Assembly (NCBI RefSeq): GCF_040732315.1
Contig: NZ_CP160388.1
Span: 3,686,501 to 3,750,500, forward strand
Length of the DNA: 64,000 nucleotides
DNA from: Oryzisolibacter sp. LB2S
GTDB lineage: Bacteria > Pseudomonadota > Gammaproteobacteria > Burkholderiales > Burkholderiaceae_C
Direction: 5' to 3'
Shown: positions 21,165-30,714 of the stretch, one piece after another
Numbering within the stretch: position 1 is the stretch's first letter
How the letters are laid out: the number at the start of each line of letters is the position of its first letter
Program-made: the position numbers and the translations under genes
Notes under the pieces: model-generated
Told to the model about the DNA's origin: nothing
The model's database searches: none
The model's input: the letters and a program-made list of their open reading frames with translations, nothing else

Positions 21165-21650
21165 ATGACCCAGACCCCTTCCCCGCTGACCCACTTCGAT
21201 GCCCAGGGCCAGGCCCATATGGTCGACGTGGGAGCCAAGAGCGCCACGCATCGCATCGCCGTTGCCCAGGGCCGCATCGAGATGCAGCCCGCCACGCTGG
21301 AGCTGATCGCATCCGGCCAGGCGCGCAAGGGCGACGTGCTCGGCGTCGCGCGCATCGCCGGCATCATGGCGGCCAAGCGCACCAGCGACCTGATCCCGCT
21401 GTGCCACCCGCTGGCCCTCACGCGCGTGGCCTTGGAGTTTGCGCTGCTGCCCGCCGACGCGGCGGTGCAATGCACCGCCACCGTGGAGACCGTGGGCCCC
21501 ACGGGCGTGGAGATGGAGGCGCTCACCGCCGTGCAGGTGGCCCTTCTGACCATCTACGACATGTGCAAGGCGGCCGACAAGCGCATGGTGATGACCGGCG
21601 TGCGCGTGCTCGAAAAGCATGGCGGCAAGTCCGGCAGCTTCGTCGCCTGA
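21165..21650 (+). CDS. moaC: Cyclic pyranopterin monophosphate synthase
   Basis: A 161-residue MoaC, which completes the first step of molybdenum cofactor synthesis by forming cyclic pyranopterin phosphate. Family motifs are visible: [16 protein letters not shown] near residue 19, [11 protein letters not shown] near 77, [10 protein letters not shown] and DMCKAADK (active-site Lys/Asp region). Length is typical. The start is taken at ATG 21165; an in-frame start 15 codons earlier adds only non-conserved residues. No other moa gene is nearby. It is divergent from the M48 protease with 95 bases between starts. Confidence 0.96.
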   Translation: MTQTPSPLTHFDAQGQAHMVDVGAKSATHRIAVAQGRIEMQPATLELIASGQARKGDVLGVARIAGIMAAKRTSDLIPLCHPLALTRVALEFALLPADAAVQCTATVETVGPTGVEMEALTAVQVALLTIYDMCKAADKRMVMTGVRVLEKHGGKSGSFVA

Positions 21651-21680
21651 ACCGGCGGCCCGGTGCCGGGCCGAGCCGCG

Positions 21681-22469
21681 TCACAGTTCCAGCATGTCCA
21701 CGGCCTGCAGATCCAGAAGGCGCAACCCGCCGGGCGCGAGCGCCTGCACCTCGCGCATGATGAGCGCGCTCTCGCGCGGCTTGGTGTGGGTGATGTAGAT
21801 GGGAATGTCGCTGCCTGCGGGCAGCCCGGCCAGCTCGCGCGCGAGTGCGATGGGAGAGAGGTGGCGGCTGGCGCGCGCGAGCCCTGCCTCGGCGCTGCTG
21901 AAGGCGGTTTCGATGCACAGCGCCGCGACGCCGCCGCGCTCGCCATGCAGGGCCTTGATGCGGCGCCAGAACGCCGGATTCTCGCCCTCGGTGTCGCCGC
22001 TGTAGACCCACCAGCCCAGCCCGCCCCTGGCGGCGTAGCCCACGCCGGGCACGCTGTGGCGCGCAGGCAGCACCTCCAGCACCAGACCGGCGATGGCGAA
22101 GCCGTCGCCGACGCCCAGGGGCTGCAGTTGCACGAAGGGCGCCCGCGGCGTCGGGATGCGCGTGAAGTCGGGCCAGATCACGTCGTTGAACACATGGGCG
22201 CGCAATGCCGCCACCGTGGCGGGCAGGGCATGGACCTGCAGGGGGCGGGCGCGGCTGGTGCCCACGGCGTCGAGCAGCAGCGGCAGGGCCGCAATATGGT
22301 CGAGATGCGCGTGGCTGAGAAAGACATGCTCGATGCGCCGCATCTCGTCGAGCGTGAGCTCCCCGACGCCCGTGCCCGCATCGACCAGAATGCGCTCGTC
22401 GAGCAGGAACGAGGTCGTGCGGCAACCCCTGGCAATGGCGCCGCTGCAGCCGAGTATGCGTACCTGCAT
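21681..22469 (-). CDS. Metallo-beta-lactamase-fold hydrolase (cyclic-nucleotide phosphodiesterase class II-like)
   Basis: A 262-residue protein with the metal-binding motif SHAHLDHIAALPLL near residue 57. The start LGCSGAIARGCRTTSFLLDE and the later SGDT (near residue 162) and THTKP motifs resemble PDE-II/AIM-type or RNase Z-like metallo-hydrolases. Cyclic nucleotide hydrolysis is a family guess only. The start is taken at ATG 22469 (MQVRILG); four extra codons upstream are possible. It is the third gene of a same-strand series PP2C, FHA, hydrolase with gaps of 56 and 35 bases, so it may belong to the same signalling unit. Confidence 0.85.
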   Translation of the reverse strand: MQVRILGCSGAIARGCRTTSFLLDERILVDAGTGVGELTLDEMRRIEHVFLSHAHLDHIAALPLLLDAVGTSRARPLQVHALPATVAALRAHVFNDVIWPDFTRIPTPRAPFVQLQPLGVGDGFAIAGLVLEVLPARHSVPGVGYAARGGLGWWVYSGDTEGENPAFWRRIKALHGERGGVAALCIETAFSSAEAGLARASRHLSPIALARELAGLPAGSDIPIYITHTKPRESALIMREVQALAPGGLRLLDLQAVDMLEL

Positions 22470-22504
22470 GGGTGGCCGCACGTTGGCAGATGCCCTGCGC
22501 GGGC

Positions 22505-23134
22505 TCAGCTCAGCTGGAATTCCATCTCGGCGCCGGCGAGGCTGATGCGGTCGCCGGTCTTGAGCGGCACGGGGTCGGAGCCCACCGTCGTGCCGTTGAG
22601 GCGCGGCAGCTCGTCCCCATCCACATGGGCCAGCACGAAGCTGTAGTGCCGCCGCGTGATCGAGGCCACGGCCACGCCCGGCTTGCCAATGGTCGTGACG
22701 ACCTTGGTGAGGGCGACCTCACGCCCCGTGGCGGGCCCGGTGACGACACGCACGATCGCGTTCGTACCGGCCCCCACGGGCGCCGCACGCTCCTTTGGCG
22801 ACACGCCATTGGCAAAGGCCAGGGCCCTGTCATAGCCGGAAGGGGGGGCGTCCTGCAGGAAGCGGATCTGGTACTTTCCCATCTCCACCACGTCGCCATT
22901 GCGCAGCAGCTGGCGCTTGATGGGCTTGCCGTTGACGTAGGTGCCGTTGGTGCTGCCCAGGTCCTGCAGCTCGACATCGTCGCCGTTCATGACGAGCACC
23001 GCGTGCTCGCCGCTCACGGCCAGGTTGTCGATGACCACGTCGTTGTAGGGCCGGCGTCCCACGGTCGTGCGCCCCTGCGTCAGCAAGACCTCCTTGATGA
23101 CTGCTCCATCGATTGCCACGACCATTCTCGGCAT
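22505..23134 (-). CDS. FHA domain protein (two FHA-like domains)
   Basis: A 209-residue cytoplasmic protein. The N-terminal FHA domain (about residues 20-92) has the phospho-threonine-binding residues: GRRPYNDVVIDN, SGEHA and the DLGSTNGTYVNG loop. The C-terminal half (about 125-205) repeats the pattern in a more diverged form (TTIGKPGV, ITRRHYSF, LNGTTVG). FHA domains dock onto phosphothreonine proteins. It is 56 bases downstream of a PP2C phosphatase gene, so the pair probably serves a Ser/Thr phosphorylation pathway. No kinase gene is in the window. Confidence 0.92.
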   Translation of the reverse strand: MPRMVVAIDGAVIKEVLLTQGRTTVGRRPYNDVVIDNLAVSGEHAVLVMNGDDVELQDLGSTNGTYVNGKPIKRQLLRNGDVVEMGKYQIRFLQDAPPSGYDRALAFANGVSPKERAAPVGAGTNAIVRVVTGPATGREVALTKVVTTIGKPGVAVASITRRHYSFVLAHVDGDELPRLNGTTVGSDPVPLKTGDRISLAGAEMEFQLS

Positions 23135-23190
23135 GATCCCTGTTCCCCCCGTTTACGCTGATTGTGCGGTGACGATAGCACCGTGGCGAC

Positions 23191-23994
23191 TCATGACGCC
23201 CCCAGAAGGCGGGAAACCAACCCACGCCTCCTGCGCCCTTTCGCCCGCACCAGCAACACGCTGATGTTGTCGCGCCCGCCCATGGCATTGGCCGTGGCGA
23301 CCATGCGCCGGGCCTTCTCGGCCAGTGCAATCGGCAGGCGTGCGAGCTCGGCGAGTGTATCGTCGCCCACCATGTCCGTGAGTCCATCGGAACACAGAAT
23401 GAACAGGTCCTGCGGCTCGACGGGAAACTCGTTGATCTCGGGGTGCACCGTACTGTCCACCCCGAGCGCACGCGTGACCAGGTTGCCCAGCCCCGACATG
23501 GCGGCCTGCGCGGGCGTGAGCAGGCCCAGATCGATCTGCTCCTGCAGCCAGGAATGGTCGCGCGTGATCTGGCGCAGCTCGTTGCCGCGCAGGCGATAGC
23601 AGCGCGAGTCGCCGATATGACCCAGGATCAGGCGCCCGGCCCAAAAGACTCCGACGACCAGGGTGGTGCCCATGCCCAGATACTGCGGATTGGCCAGCGA
23701 CGCGCCAAAGATGGCCTGGTTGGCGTTGTCCACGCAGGTCTGCAGCGCGCGCCGCACCTCGGCGATGGAAACGGCGGCCGGCGCCTCCTCGAGCCACTGC
23801 GCCAACTCGGCACCGATGACGTTGATGGCCATGCCGCTCGCGACCTCGCCGGCGTTGTAGCCACCCATGCCGTCGGCCAGCAGCACGAGCTGGACGTTCT
23901 CATGGATGGCCACCGCGTCTTCGTTGTTGGTGCGAACGCGCCCGGTATCGGTCAGCGCGAAAAACTCGTAGCCGGGGTTGGACGGAGACATCAT
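23191..23994 (-). CDS. PP2C-family Ser/Thr protein phosphatase (Stp1-like)
   Basis: A 267-residue cytoplasmic phosphatase with all main PP2C motifs: TDTGRVRTNNEDA (residues 15-27), LADGMGGYNAGEVASG, GHIGDSRCYRLR, LCSDGLTDMV and GGRDNISVLLVRA. The metal-binding Asp residues are present. It removes phosphate from Ser/Thr of proteins and normally opposes a Hanks-type kinase, not seen here. The start at 23994 gives MMSPS; the second Met is equally possible. It leads the PP2C-FHA-hydrolase series. Confidence 0.94.
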   Translation of the reverse strand: MMSPSNPGYEFFALTDTGRVRTNNEDAVAIHENVQLVLLADGMGGYNAGEVASGMAINVIGAELAQWLEEAPAAVSIAEVRRALQTCVDNANQAIFGASLANPQYLGMGTTLVVGVFWAGRLILGHIGDSRCYRLRGNELRQITRDHSWLQEQIDLGLLTPAQAAMSGLGNLVTRALGVDSTVHPEINEFPVEPQDLFILCSDGLTDMVGDDTLAELARLPIALAEKARRMVATANAMGGRDNISVLLVRAKGRRRRGLVSRLLGAS

Positions 23995-24251
23995 CCAATG
24001 CTCCGGCCGGTACGCGCAGGTGGGATGAGAGGCAAGCGCTGTCTTGCCGTGACCGTCTGTGGAGATCCCACCATGTTATGAATTGATGCAATATGTTACA
24101 GAGGACTGCATCATAGACCGAGTCGCTCTTTTGTGGCGAGCGGCAGCGGCTTTTTTTTCATTCCATGGCGGGTATTCGGCCAGCCCCCCGCGGCCTGTGC
24201 ACCCTGGCGGGGCATGAAGCCCCACTCCGCCGGGCTGCCATTGCCGGGCAG

Positions 24252-24290
24252 AATGCAAAACGCCAGCCCGATGGCTCGGGCTGGCGTCTG
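24252..24290 (-). terminator. Intrinsic terminator of sucCD
   Basis: A perfect 11-base stem (CGCCAGCCCGA at 24261-24271 with TCGGGCTGGCG at 24276-24286) encloses a four-base loop. On the minus strand it is followed by TTTTGC. It lies about 80 bases beyond the sucD stop. Confidence 0.8.
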
Positions 24291-24338
24291 GTCATGGCAC
24301 GCAGCCTGGGGTTTCTCACTCCCATGCCGCCAAGACTT

Positions 24339-24359
24339 GCCCGGCGTGGCCGGGCAACG
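24339..24359 (-). other. Short perfect hairpin immediately after sucD
   Basis: TTGCCCGGC and GCCGGGCAA pair over nine bases around a GTG loop, five bases beyond the sucD stop codon. There is no T-run, so it is more likely a 3'-end stabilising hairpin than a terminator. Confidence 0.5.
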
Positions 24360-24364
24360 CGGGA

Positions 24365-25258
24365 TTACAGCAGGCCCTTGAGGATGCGGCCCATCTCGGA
24401 CGGGTTGCGCGTGATCTTGAACCCGCACTCTTCCATGATGGCGAGCTTGGCGTCGGCCGTGTCGGCGCCGCCGGAGATCAGCGCGCCCGCATGGCCCATG
24501 CGCTTGCCCGGAGGGGCCGTGACGCCGGCGATGAAGCCGACGATGGGCTTCTTCATGTTGGCCTTGCACCACTGGGCGGCCTCGGCCTCGTCGGGGCCGC
24601 CGATCTCGCCGATCATGATCACGGCGTCGGTGTCGGGGTCCTCGTTGAAGGCGCGCATCACGTCGATGTGCTTGAGGCCGTTGATCGGGTCGCCGCCAAT
24701 GCCCACGGCCGACGACTGGCCGATGCCCAGCTCGGTCAGCTGCGCCACGGCCTCATAGGTCAGCGTGCCGGAGCGCGAGACCACGCCCACGCGGCCCTTC
24801 TTGTGGATATGGCCGGGCATGATGCCGATCTTGATCTCGTCGGGCGTGATCAGACCCGGGCAGTTGGGGCCGAGCAGCAGCGTCTTCTTGCCGCCGGCGG
24901 CCTCCTTGGCCTTCATCTTGTTGCGCACTTCGAGCATGTCGCGCACCGGAATGCCCTCGGTGATGCAGATCGCCAGGTCCAGATCGGCCTCGACGGCCTC
25001 CAGGATGGCGGCGGCCGCGCCTGCGGGCGGAACGTAGATCACGCTGACGGTGGCGCCGGTCTGCTGCGCGGCTTCCTTGACGCTGGCGTAGATCGGGATG
25101 TTGAAGATGGACTCACCGGCCTTCTTCGGGTTCACGCCGGCGACGAAGCAGTTCTTGCCGTTCGCGTATTCCTGGCACTTCTCGGTGTGGAACTGGCCAG
25201 TCTTGCCCGTGATGCCCTGGGTGATGACTTTCGTGTCTTTGTTGATGTAGATCGACAT
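24365..25258 (-). CDS. sucD: Succinyl-CoA synthetase alpha subunit
   Basis: A 297-residue alpha subunit of the TCA-cycle enzyme that makes ATP or GTP from succinyl-CoA. The CoA-binding Rossmann start ([20 protein letters not shown]) and the phospho-histidine loop [10 protein letters not shown] near residue 246 are intact. Length is typical (about 290). It follows sucC by 18 bases on the same strand, forming the standard sucCD unit, and ends in a strong hairpin terminator. Confidence 0.98.
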   Translation of the reverse strand: MSIYINKDTKVITQGITGKTGQFHTEKCQEYANGKNCFVAGVNPKKAGESIFNIPIYASVKEAAQQTGATVSVIYVPPAGAAAAILEAVEADLDLAICITEGIPVRDMLEVRNKMKAKEAAGGKKTLLLGPNCPGLITPDEIKIGIMPGHIHKKGRVGVVSRSGTLTYEAVAQLTELGIGQSSAVGIGGDPINGLKHIDVMRAFNEDPDTDAVIMIGEIGGPDEAEAAQWCKANMKKPIVGFIAGVTAPPGKRMGHAGALISGGADTADAKLAIMEECGFKITRNPSEMGRILKGLL

Positions 25259-25276
25259 GTTGTTCTCTCCGGGGGC

Positions 25277-26437
25277 TTACTTGACGGCTTCGACGATCTT
25301 GGTGGCGGCTTCGGCCATGGTGTCTGCGCTGATGATGGGCAGGCCGGACTCGGCCAGCATCTTCTTGCCCAGCTCCTCGTTCGTGCCCTTCATGCGCACG
25401 ACCAGCGGCACCTGCAGGTTCACGGCCTTGCAGGCGGTGATGACGCCGGTGGCGATGGTGTCGCAGCGCATGATGCCGCCGAAGATGTTCACCAGAATGC
25501 CCTTGACCTTGGGGTTCTTGAGCATGATCTTGAAGGCCTCGGTGACCTTCTCGGGCGTGGCGCCACCGCCCACGTCCAGGAAGTTGGCGGGCTCACCGCC
25601 GAACAGCTTGATGGTGTCCATGGTGGCCATGGCCAGACCGGCGCCGTTGACCAGGCAGCCGATGTTGCCGTCCAGGCTGATGTAGGCCAGGTCGAACTTG
25701 GAGGCTTCGACTTCGGCCGGGTCTTCCTCATCGAGGTCGCGCAGGGCGACGATCTCGGGGTGGCGGAACAGCGCGTTGCTGTCGAAGTTGAACTTGGCGT
25801 CCAGGGCGATGATGTTGCCCTTGCTGTCGCGGTTCAGCGGGTTGATCTCGACCAGCGAGGCATCGGTGTCCATGTAGCACTTGTAGAGCTTGCGGCACAC
25901 GTCCACGAACTGCTCCACCGAGTCGGCCGGCATGCCCACGCCGCGCGCCAGTTCCTGGCCCTGCGCGTCGGTGAAGCCCACGAGCGGATCGACGAAGACC
26001 TTGACGATCTTCTCGGGCGTGCTGTGCGCCACTTCCTCGATGTCCATGCCGCCCTCGCTGGAGGCGATGAAGGCCACCTTCTGGCTCGCGCGGTCGGTCA
26101 CGACCGACAGGTAGTATTCCTTCTGGATGTCGGCACCGTCCTCGATGTACAGGCGGCGCACCTTCTGGCCCTCGGGGCCGGTCTGGTGCGTGACCAGCTG
26201 CATGCCCAGGATCTGGCCGGCCAGGTTCTTGACGTCGTCAATGGTCTTGGCCACCTTCACGCCGCCGCCCTTGCCGCGGCCACCGGCGTGGATCTGCGCC
26301 TTCACGACCCAGATCGGGCCGCCGAGTTTTTGAGCGGCTTCCACGGCCTCTTGCACCGTGAAAGCGGGAATGCCACGCGGGACGGGCACGCCGAAACTGC
26401 GCAAGATTTCCTTGCCTTGGTATTCGTGAATCTTCAT
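25277..26437 (-). CDS. sucC: Succinyl-CoA synthetase beta subunit
   Basis: A 386-residue beta subunit with an N-terminal ATP-grasp domain ([36 protein letters not shown]) and a C-terminal CoA-ligase domain ([31 protein letters not shown]). It binds nucleotide and succinate and partners SucD. It faces away from argC with 169 bases between the two start codons; that gap holds a palindrome resembling an NtrC site. No other TCA genes are adjacent. Confidence 0.98.
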   Translation of the reverse strand: MKIHEYQGKEILRSFGVPVPRGIPAFTVQEAVEAAQKLGGPIWVVKAQIHAGGRGKGGGVKVAKTIDDVKNLAGQILGMQLVTHQTGPEGQKVRRLYIEDGADIQKEYYLSVVTDRASQKVAFIASSEGGMDIEEVAHSTPEKIVKVFVDPLVGFTDAQGQELARGVGMPADSVEQFVDVCRKLYKCYMDTDASLVEINPLNRDSKGNIIALDAKFNFDSNALFRHPEIVALRDLDEEDPAEVEASKFDLAYISLDGNIGCLVNGAGLAMATMDTIKLFGGEPANFLDVGGGATPEKVTEAFKIMLKNPKVKGILVNIFGGIMRCDTIATGVITACKAVNLQVPLVVRMKGTNEELGKKMLAESGLPIISADTMAEAATKIVEAVK

Positions 26438-26540
26438 GAGGTCTCTCTCAGGGGAAGGATGGTGTTTGTACCCGTTCTATTGATGTGCAGAAACTGCCGC
26501 ATGCCCGGGAATGGCAATCATCGATTGTATTATGTTGCGA

Positions 26541-26558
26541 TGCACCATGCTTGGTGCA
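26541..26558. promoter_or_regulatory. NtrC-like binding site between sucC and argC
   Basis: TGCACCATGCTTGGTGCA is a perfect seven-base inverted repeat with a four-base centre. It matches the enterobacterial NtrC consensus (TGCACY, AT-rich centre, RGTGCA type). A TATTAT -10-like element lies a few bases upstream at about 26528. It is 49 bases upstream of the argC start and 104 from that of sucC, so either could be the target. Confidence 0.5.
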
Positions 26559-26606
26559 CATTGACGATGCGGCCGCGCCTGTGCGCGGCGCTGCAGGAGA
26601 TCACCC

Positions 26607-27542
26607 ATGCCCAAGGTCTTTATCGATGGCGAGGCAGGCACCACCGGCCTGCAGATTCGCGAGCGTCTGCAGGCCATGCCTGCTGTCGAACTGGTCAGCA
26701 TTGCGCCCGAGCTGCGCAAGGACGCGGGCGCCAAGCGCGCGCTGATCGCCGGCGTGGATCTGGTCGTGCTCTGCCTGCACGACGACGCCGCACGCGAGAC
26801 CGTGGCGCTGGTGGACGCCATCACGGCCGAGACGGGCCGCGCCATCAAGATCATCGACGCCTCCACCGCCCACCGCACGGCGCCGGGCTGGGTGTTCGGC
26901 TTCCCGGAACTGGCCGCGGGCCAGTGCGAGGCCGTGCGCGGCGCCACGCGCGTGGCCAACCCGGGCTGCTACGCCACGGGCGCCATCGCACTCCTGCGCC
27001 CCCTGGTCGATGCCGGGCTGATCGCCCCCGACCAGGCGCTGGCCCTGCCCTCGGTGAGCGGCTACTCGGGCGGCGGGCGCACCATGATCGAGGCCTACGA
27101 GGCCGGCCAGGCCGCGCCCTTCGAGCTCTACGCCCTGGGCCTGTCGCACAAGCACCTGCCCGAGATCATGAAGTACACGGGCCTCACGCGCCGGCCCATC
27201 TTCATCCCCTCGGTGGGCAACTTCCGCCAGGGCATGCTGGTGGAGCTGCCGCTGCACCTCGATCTGCTGCCCGGCAGCCCGAAGGCCGCCGACCTGCACG
27301 ACGCGCTGGCCGCGCACTACACCCGCAGCAACACGCCCGAGCAATGGGTGAAGGTGCTGCCCGCCACCGAGGACGGCAAGCTCAATGCCCAGGCGCTCAA
27401 CGACAGCAACCAGCTCGAGCTGCGCGTGTTTGCCAACGAGACCTATCGCCACGCCGTGCTCGTGGCGCGGCTGGACAACCTGGGCAAGGGCGCGAGCGGC
27501 GCCGCGGTGCAGAACCTCAGGCTGATGCTGGGAATCGAATAA
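26607..27542 (+). CDS. argC: N-acetyl-gamma-glutamyl-phosphate reductase (type 2)
   Basis: A 311-residue ArgC that reduces N-acetylglutamyl phosphate in arginine synthesis using NADPH. It belongs to the short type 2 group: it starts [20 protein letters not shown], has the active-site Cys in [15 protein letters not shown] near residue 117, and has the [14 protein letters not shown] motif. A clear GGAGAT ribosome site precedes ATG 26607. Type 2 ArgC with about 310 residues is usual in betaproteobacteria. Its other pathway genes are not nearby. A repeat copy begins at its stop codon. Confidence 0.97.
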   Translation: MPKVFIDGEAGTTGLQIRERLQAMPAVELVSIAPELRKDAGAKRALIAGVDLVVLCLHDDAARETVALVDAITAETGRAIKIIDASTAHRTAPGWVFGFPELAAGQCEAVRGATRVANPGCYATGAIALLRPLVDAGLIAPDQALALPSVSGYSGGGRTMIEAYEAGQAAPFELYALGLSHKHLPEIMKYTGLTRRPIFIPSVGNFRQGMLVELPLHLDLLPGSPKAADLHDALAAHYTRSNTPEQWVKVLPATEDGKLNAQALNDSNQLELRVFANETYRHAVLVARLDNLGKGASGAAVQNLRLMLGIE

Positions 27543-27592
27543 AAACAGCCTATGACACTTTCCTAGCAAGCGCGAGCAGCTCACCTTTTTAT
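27541..27592 (-). repeat. Dispersed palindromic repeat, copy 4
   Basis: It fills the gap between the convergent argC and dprA genes. On the minus strand it reads AAAAAGGTGAGCTGCTCGCG, then GCTTGCTAGGAAAGTG, then AGGCTGTTTTT. The argC stop codon lies within its edge. Confidence 0.72.
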
Positions 27593-27598
27593 AGTAAA

Positions 27599-28768
27599 TC
27601 AGGCTGCGCCCAGGCGCTGGAACAGGCCGCCGGGCAGGCGCGCCACCAGGCCATCGAGCTCGAGCTCGAGCAGCCAGGCCTGCAGCGTGGCGGCGTCACG
27701 CCCCGTGCGCGCCACGAGCGCATCCAGCCCCAACGGGTCATGGCCCAGCGCCTGCAGCACCTCCTGATGCCGGTGGGTGGCCGGTGCCGGCTCGGGCGCG
27801 GCCACCGAGGCGGGCCGTGGCGATGCAGCGCCGCCCGGCTGCAGCTCCTCCAGCACGTCCTCGGCCGCCTCCACGAGCTTGGCGCCCTGACGCAGCAGCG
27901 CATGGCAGCCGCGTGACTGCGGCGCGTGAATGGAGCCGGGGATGGCGAACACCTCGCGCCCCTGCTCGGCCGCCAGGCGTGCGGTGATCAGCGAGCCCGA
28001 CTGCAGCGCGGCCTCCACCACCAGCGTGCCCTGCGACAGGCCCGAGATGATGCGGTTGCGCCTGGGAAAGTTGGCCGGCAGCGGCGGCGTGCCCAGCGGG
28101 TACTCGCTGACCAGCAGGCCGTGGCGCGCGATCTGCTGGGCCAGCTCGCGATTGGCGCGCGGGTAGACGCGGTCCAGCCCCGTGCCGACGACGGCGATGG
28201 TGGCCGGCGTGGCCGGGTCGGCCGACGCCTGCAGCGCGCCCTCGTGGGCCGCCGCATCCACGCCCAGCGCCAGGCCGGAGACGATGGTCAGGCCCGCGTC
28301 GCGCAGCGCGCGCGCAAACTGGCGCGCATGCTGCGCCCCCTGGGCCGTGGGGTTGCGGCTGCCAACCATGGCCAGGCAGCGCTGCGGCGCAAATGGCTGG
28401 CCCTGCGCGTGCACGAACTGCGGCGCGCCCAGCAGGTAGAGCAGCAGCGGCGGGTCTTCGGTGGCCAGCAGCGCCGGGGGATAGGCCGCGTCGCCCAGCG
28501 TGACGATGCGGCGCGCGGGCTCGCCAGCGTCCTGTAGCCAGGCCCAGGTCTGCTCCAGCAGCGCCTCCAGGGTCTCGGGCGGGCGCGCCAGCGCCGCGGC
28601 CTGGGCCGGTGTCACGCAGGACCGCCAGGCCGCCGGCGGCTGCGCAAAGATGGCCTGCGGCAGGCCCAGCGCGGCCAGCAGGCGTCGCGCCGCACCCCGA
28701 CCCACGCCGGGCGTGGTGGACAGGCGCAGCCAGCCGGCAAGTTCGTCGCGCTCCATGGAGGTCATCAC
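27599..28768 (-). CDS. dprA: DNA-processing protein DprA
   Basis: A 389-residue DprA/Smf, which protects incoming single-stranded DNA and loads RecA during natural transformation. The N-terminal SAM/helical region starts with WLRLSTTPGVGRGAARRLL. The central Rossmann domain contains MVGSRNPTAQGAQ, VSGLALGVDAAAHEGAL and VGTGLDRVYPRANREL, and a C-terminal winged-helix-like DprA domain follows (residues 325-385). Length is typical. It precedes nothing in its own operon and lies downstream of the LysM protein on the same strand, 23 bases away. Confidence 0.96.
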   Translation of the reverse strand: MMTSMERDELAGWLRLSTTPGVGRGAARRLLAALGLPQAIFAQPPAAWRSCVTPAQAAALARPPETLEALLEQTWAWLQDAGEPARRIVTLGDAAYPPALLATEDPPLLLYLLGAPQFVHAQGQPFAPQRCLAMVGSRNPTAQGAQHARQFARALRDAGLTIVSGLALGVDAAAHEGALQASADPATPATIAVVGTGLDRVYPRANRELAQQIARHGLLVSEYPLGTPPLPANFPRRNRIISGLSQGTLVVEAALQSGSLITARLAAEQGREVFAIPGSIHAPQSRGCHALLRQGAKLVEAAEDVLEELQPGGAASPRPASVAAPEPAPATHRHQEVLQALGHDPLGLDALVARTGRDAATLQAWLLELELDGLVARLPGGLFQRLGAA

Positions 28769-28791
28769 AGTGCGCGCGCCATCAATGGCGC

Positions 28792-30021
28792 CTACTCGGG
28801 GTTGACCAGGCGGTCACCCACGACCACGTCGCGCTCGGCCTGCAGGATCAGCGCGTAGGACACGCGCTCGAAGGTCAGGAACACCATGGCCAGGCCGTTG
28901 GGCTCGCTCGGCAGGCGAACCATGGTCCTATCCTCGTCGGTCTTGTCCCTGATGCGCTCGCCGCCGGTGCGCAGCTGCAGCACCATGCCGGCGTCCATGC
29001 CGTCCGCGCTGCCGCGGTTGATGGTGATCACCTGGTTCTGCCCGGCGCTGGCACTGGCGCCGCTGCCATAGATGGACATGACGCTGGCCTGCACCGGCCC
29101 CTGCGGCGCATGCGGCGCGTAGTTGACCAGGCTGCGCTGCGGTGCGGGCAGCAGGCGGTCGCCGATGCGCACCTCTTCCTTCACGCCGGTCAGGTCCACC
29201 GTGGCCGGCACGATATCCGTCACCGCTTCGCGCCCGTCCTTCGTCGTCTGCTCGAGCGACTCGCCACGCGCGAGCTCGGCACGGCCCACGTACTGCGCCT
29301 CGTAGCCCAACACCAGGCCGGTCTCGGGATCCCTGAGCGGCACGGCGTTGCGAAACACCCGGTACTGGCGCGGCGTCTCGGGCGTCATTGCGAGCGGGTT
29401 GCCCTGCGGCCCGCGCACATAGGCACGGTCGCCATTGGCCATGATCACGCGCTTGTCCCGCGTGGCGATGATGCGCGGCGCCTGCGCCAAGGCCAGCTCG
29501 TCGACCACCAGGGGCTGCACGAGGAAGGGCTCGATCAGGTGCATCTTCACGGTCGGCAGTGCCGCATCGGCCAGGCTCTCGTAGCGCGTGCGCGGCGAGA
29601 CGCGCACGGTCTCGCCCGCGCCGCCGCCGCGGCTGGTGCTCAGGCGCGCATAGCCGTCGACCTTCTCCAGGTACAGGGTCTGGCCCGGGTAGATCAGGTG
29701 CGGGTTGGCAATGGCCTGCAGGTTCATGCCCCAGAGCTCGGGCCAGCGCCAGGGGCGCTTGAGATACAGGCCGGAGATGGCCCACAGCGTGTCGCCACGC
29801 TGGACCACATAGGTGTCGGGCGCGTTCGGAGCCAGTTCGGCCAGCGGCACGCCGCGCGCGGCCACCTGCTGCGCCGTGGCGCGCTGGGTAGCGGTGACGG
29901 GATAGCCCTGGGCCTGGGCGGCCGGCGCCAGCGCGGCCAGCCCCAGCCCCAGCACCATGGCACCCAGCGCCGTCGCGCGCGAACGGGCCAGGGCCGTCAG
30001 ATGGTTTCTCTTGTCATGCAT
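28792..30021 (-). CDS. LysM domain periplasmic protein
   Basis: A 409-residue exported protein. A signal peptide of about 38 residues ends ALAPAAQAQG. A LysM domain follows at about residues 68-118 (VVQRGDTLWAISGLYL, NPHLIYPGQTLYLEK), which binds peptidoglycan. The remaining 290 residues are beta-rich and lack a recognisable enzyme motif. Proteins of this shape commonly sit between dprA and def in betaproteobacteria and are annotated LysM peptidoglycan-binding protein. It is divergent from def with 180 bases between starts, and dprA follows it. Confidence 0.88.
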   Translation of the reverse strand: MHDKRNHLTALARSRATALGAMVLGLGLAALAPAAQAQGYPVTATQRATAQQVAARGVPLAELAPNAPDTYVVQRGDTLWAISGLYLKRPWRWPELWGMNLQAIANPHLIYPGQTLYLEKVDGYARLSTSRGGGAGETVRVSPRTRYESLADAALPTVKMHLIEPFLVQPLVVDELALAQAPRIIATRDKRVIMANGDRAYVRGPQGNPLAMTPETPRQYRVFRNAVPLRDPETGLVLGYEAQYVGRAELARGESLEQTTKDGREAVTDIVPATVDLTGVKEEVRIGDRLLPAPQRSLVNYAPHAPQGPVQASVMSIYGSGASASAGQNQVITINRGSADGMDAGMVLQLRTGGERIRDKTDEDRTMVRLPSEPNGLAMVFLTFERVSYALILQAERDVVVGDRLVNPE

Positions 30022-30201
30022 TGGATAGCACCCCTCCCACCGGCAGTCTGTAAATTTTTTTACAAAAGAAACCGCCTTGGATACTCATTAAACGATTCGA
30101 GATTCTCTGCCCTAGTCCTTCATCGGGCAATGATTATTGTGGGCAGCGCCTGCAATGACCGGGCAAAGTGGCGAAAATAGCGACATATCCAGCATCGCGC
30201 C

Positions 30202-30714
30202 ATGGCCATTCTTCCGATTCTTTGCTACCCCGATCCCCGCCTGCACAAGGTCGCGCGCCCCGTCGCGCAGGTCGATGAGCGCGTACGCGCCATCGTCGAC
30301 GACATGTTCGCCACCATGTACGACGCCAACGGCATAGGCCTGGCGGCCACGCAGGTGGACGTGCACGAGCGCATCGTGGTGCTCGACGTGTCCGAGGAGC
30401 GCGACCAGCCCATGGTGCTGATCAACCCCGAGATCACCTGGGCCAGCGACGAGAAGCGCGTGGGCGACGAGGGCTGCCTGTCCGTGCCCGGCATCTACGA
30501 CGGCGTGGAGCGCTCGCTGGCCGTGCATGTGCGCGCGCTCGACCGCGACGGCCAGGAGCGCACCATCGAGGCCGAGGGCCTGCTGGCCGTGTGCGTGCAG
30601 CACGAGATGGACCACCTGATGGGCAAGGTGTTCGTCGAATACCTCTCGCCCCTGAAGCGCAACCGCATCAAGACCAAGCTGCTCAAGCAGCAAAAGCAGG
30701 CCGCGCGCGCATGA
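30202..30714 (+). CDS. def: Peptide deformylase
   Basis: A 170-residue deformylase that removes the formyl group from new proteins. All three motifs are present: GIGLAATQ (residues 44-51), EGCLSVPG with metal ligand Cys92, and QHEMDH with His134, Glu135 and His138. Length is that of type 1B Def. It starts the five-gene chain def, lipoprotein, fmt, azlC and azlD. It overlaps the lipoprotein gene by four bases (ATGA). Confidence 0.98.
   Translation: MAILPILCYPDPRLHKVARPVAQVDERVRAIVDDMFATMYDANGIGLAATQVDVHERIVVLDVSEERDQPMVLINPEITWASDEKRVGDEGCLSVPGIYDGVERSLAVHVRALDRDGQERTIEAEGLLAVCVQHEMDHLMGKVFVEYLSPLKRNRIKTKLLKQQKQAARA

Larger units (their letters stand above)
23995..24364. other. Intergenic region (370 bases) between sucD and the PP2C gene
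   Basis: No coding region is convincing. It holds two hairpins at the sucD end (listed separately), an AT-rich stretch near 24070-24110 that may carry the PP2C promoter on the minus strand, and a run of eight T at 24151-24158 after a GC-rich segment. That run would look like the end of a plus-strand transcript, but no plus-strand gene precedes it. Confidence 0.5.

Noticed and set aside
24120..24160. Terminator-like GC segment with eight T on the plus strand
   Set aside because: The stem is weak and separated from the T-run, and there is no plus-strand gene upstream to terminate.
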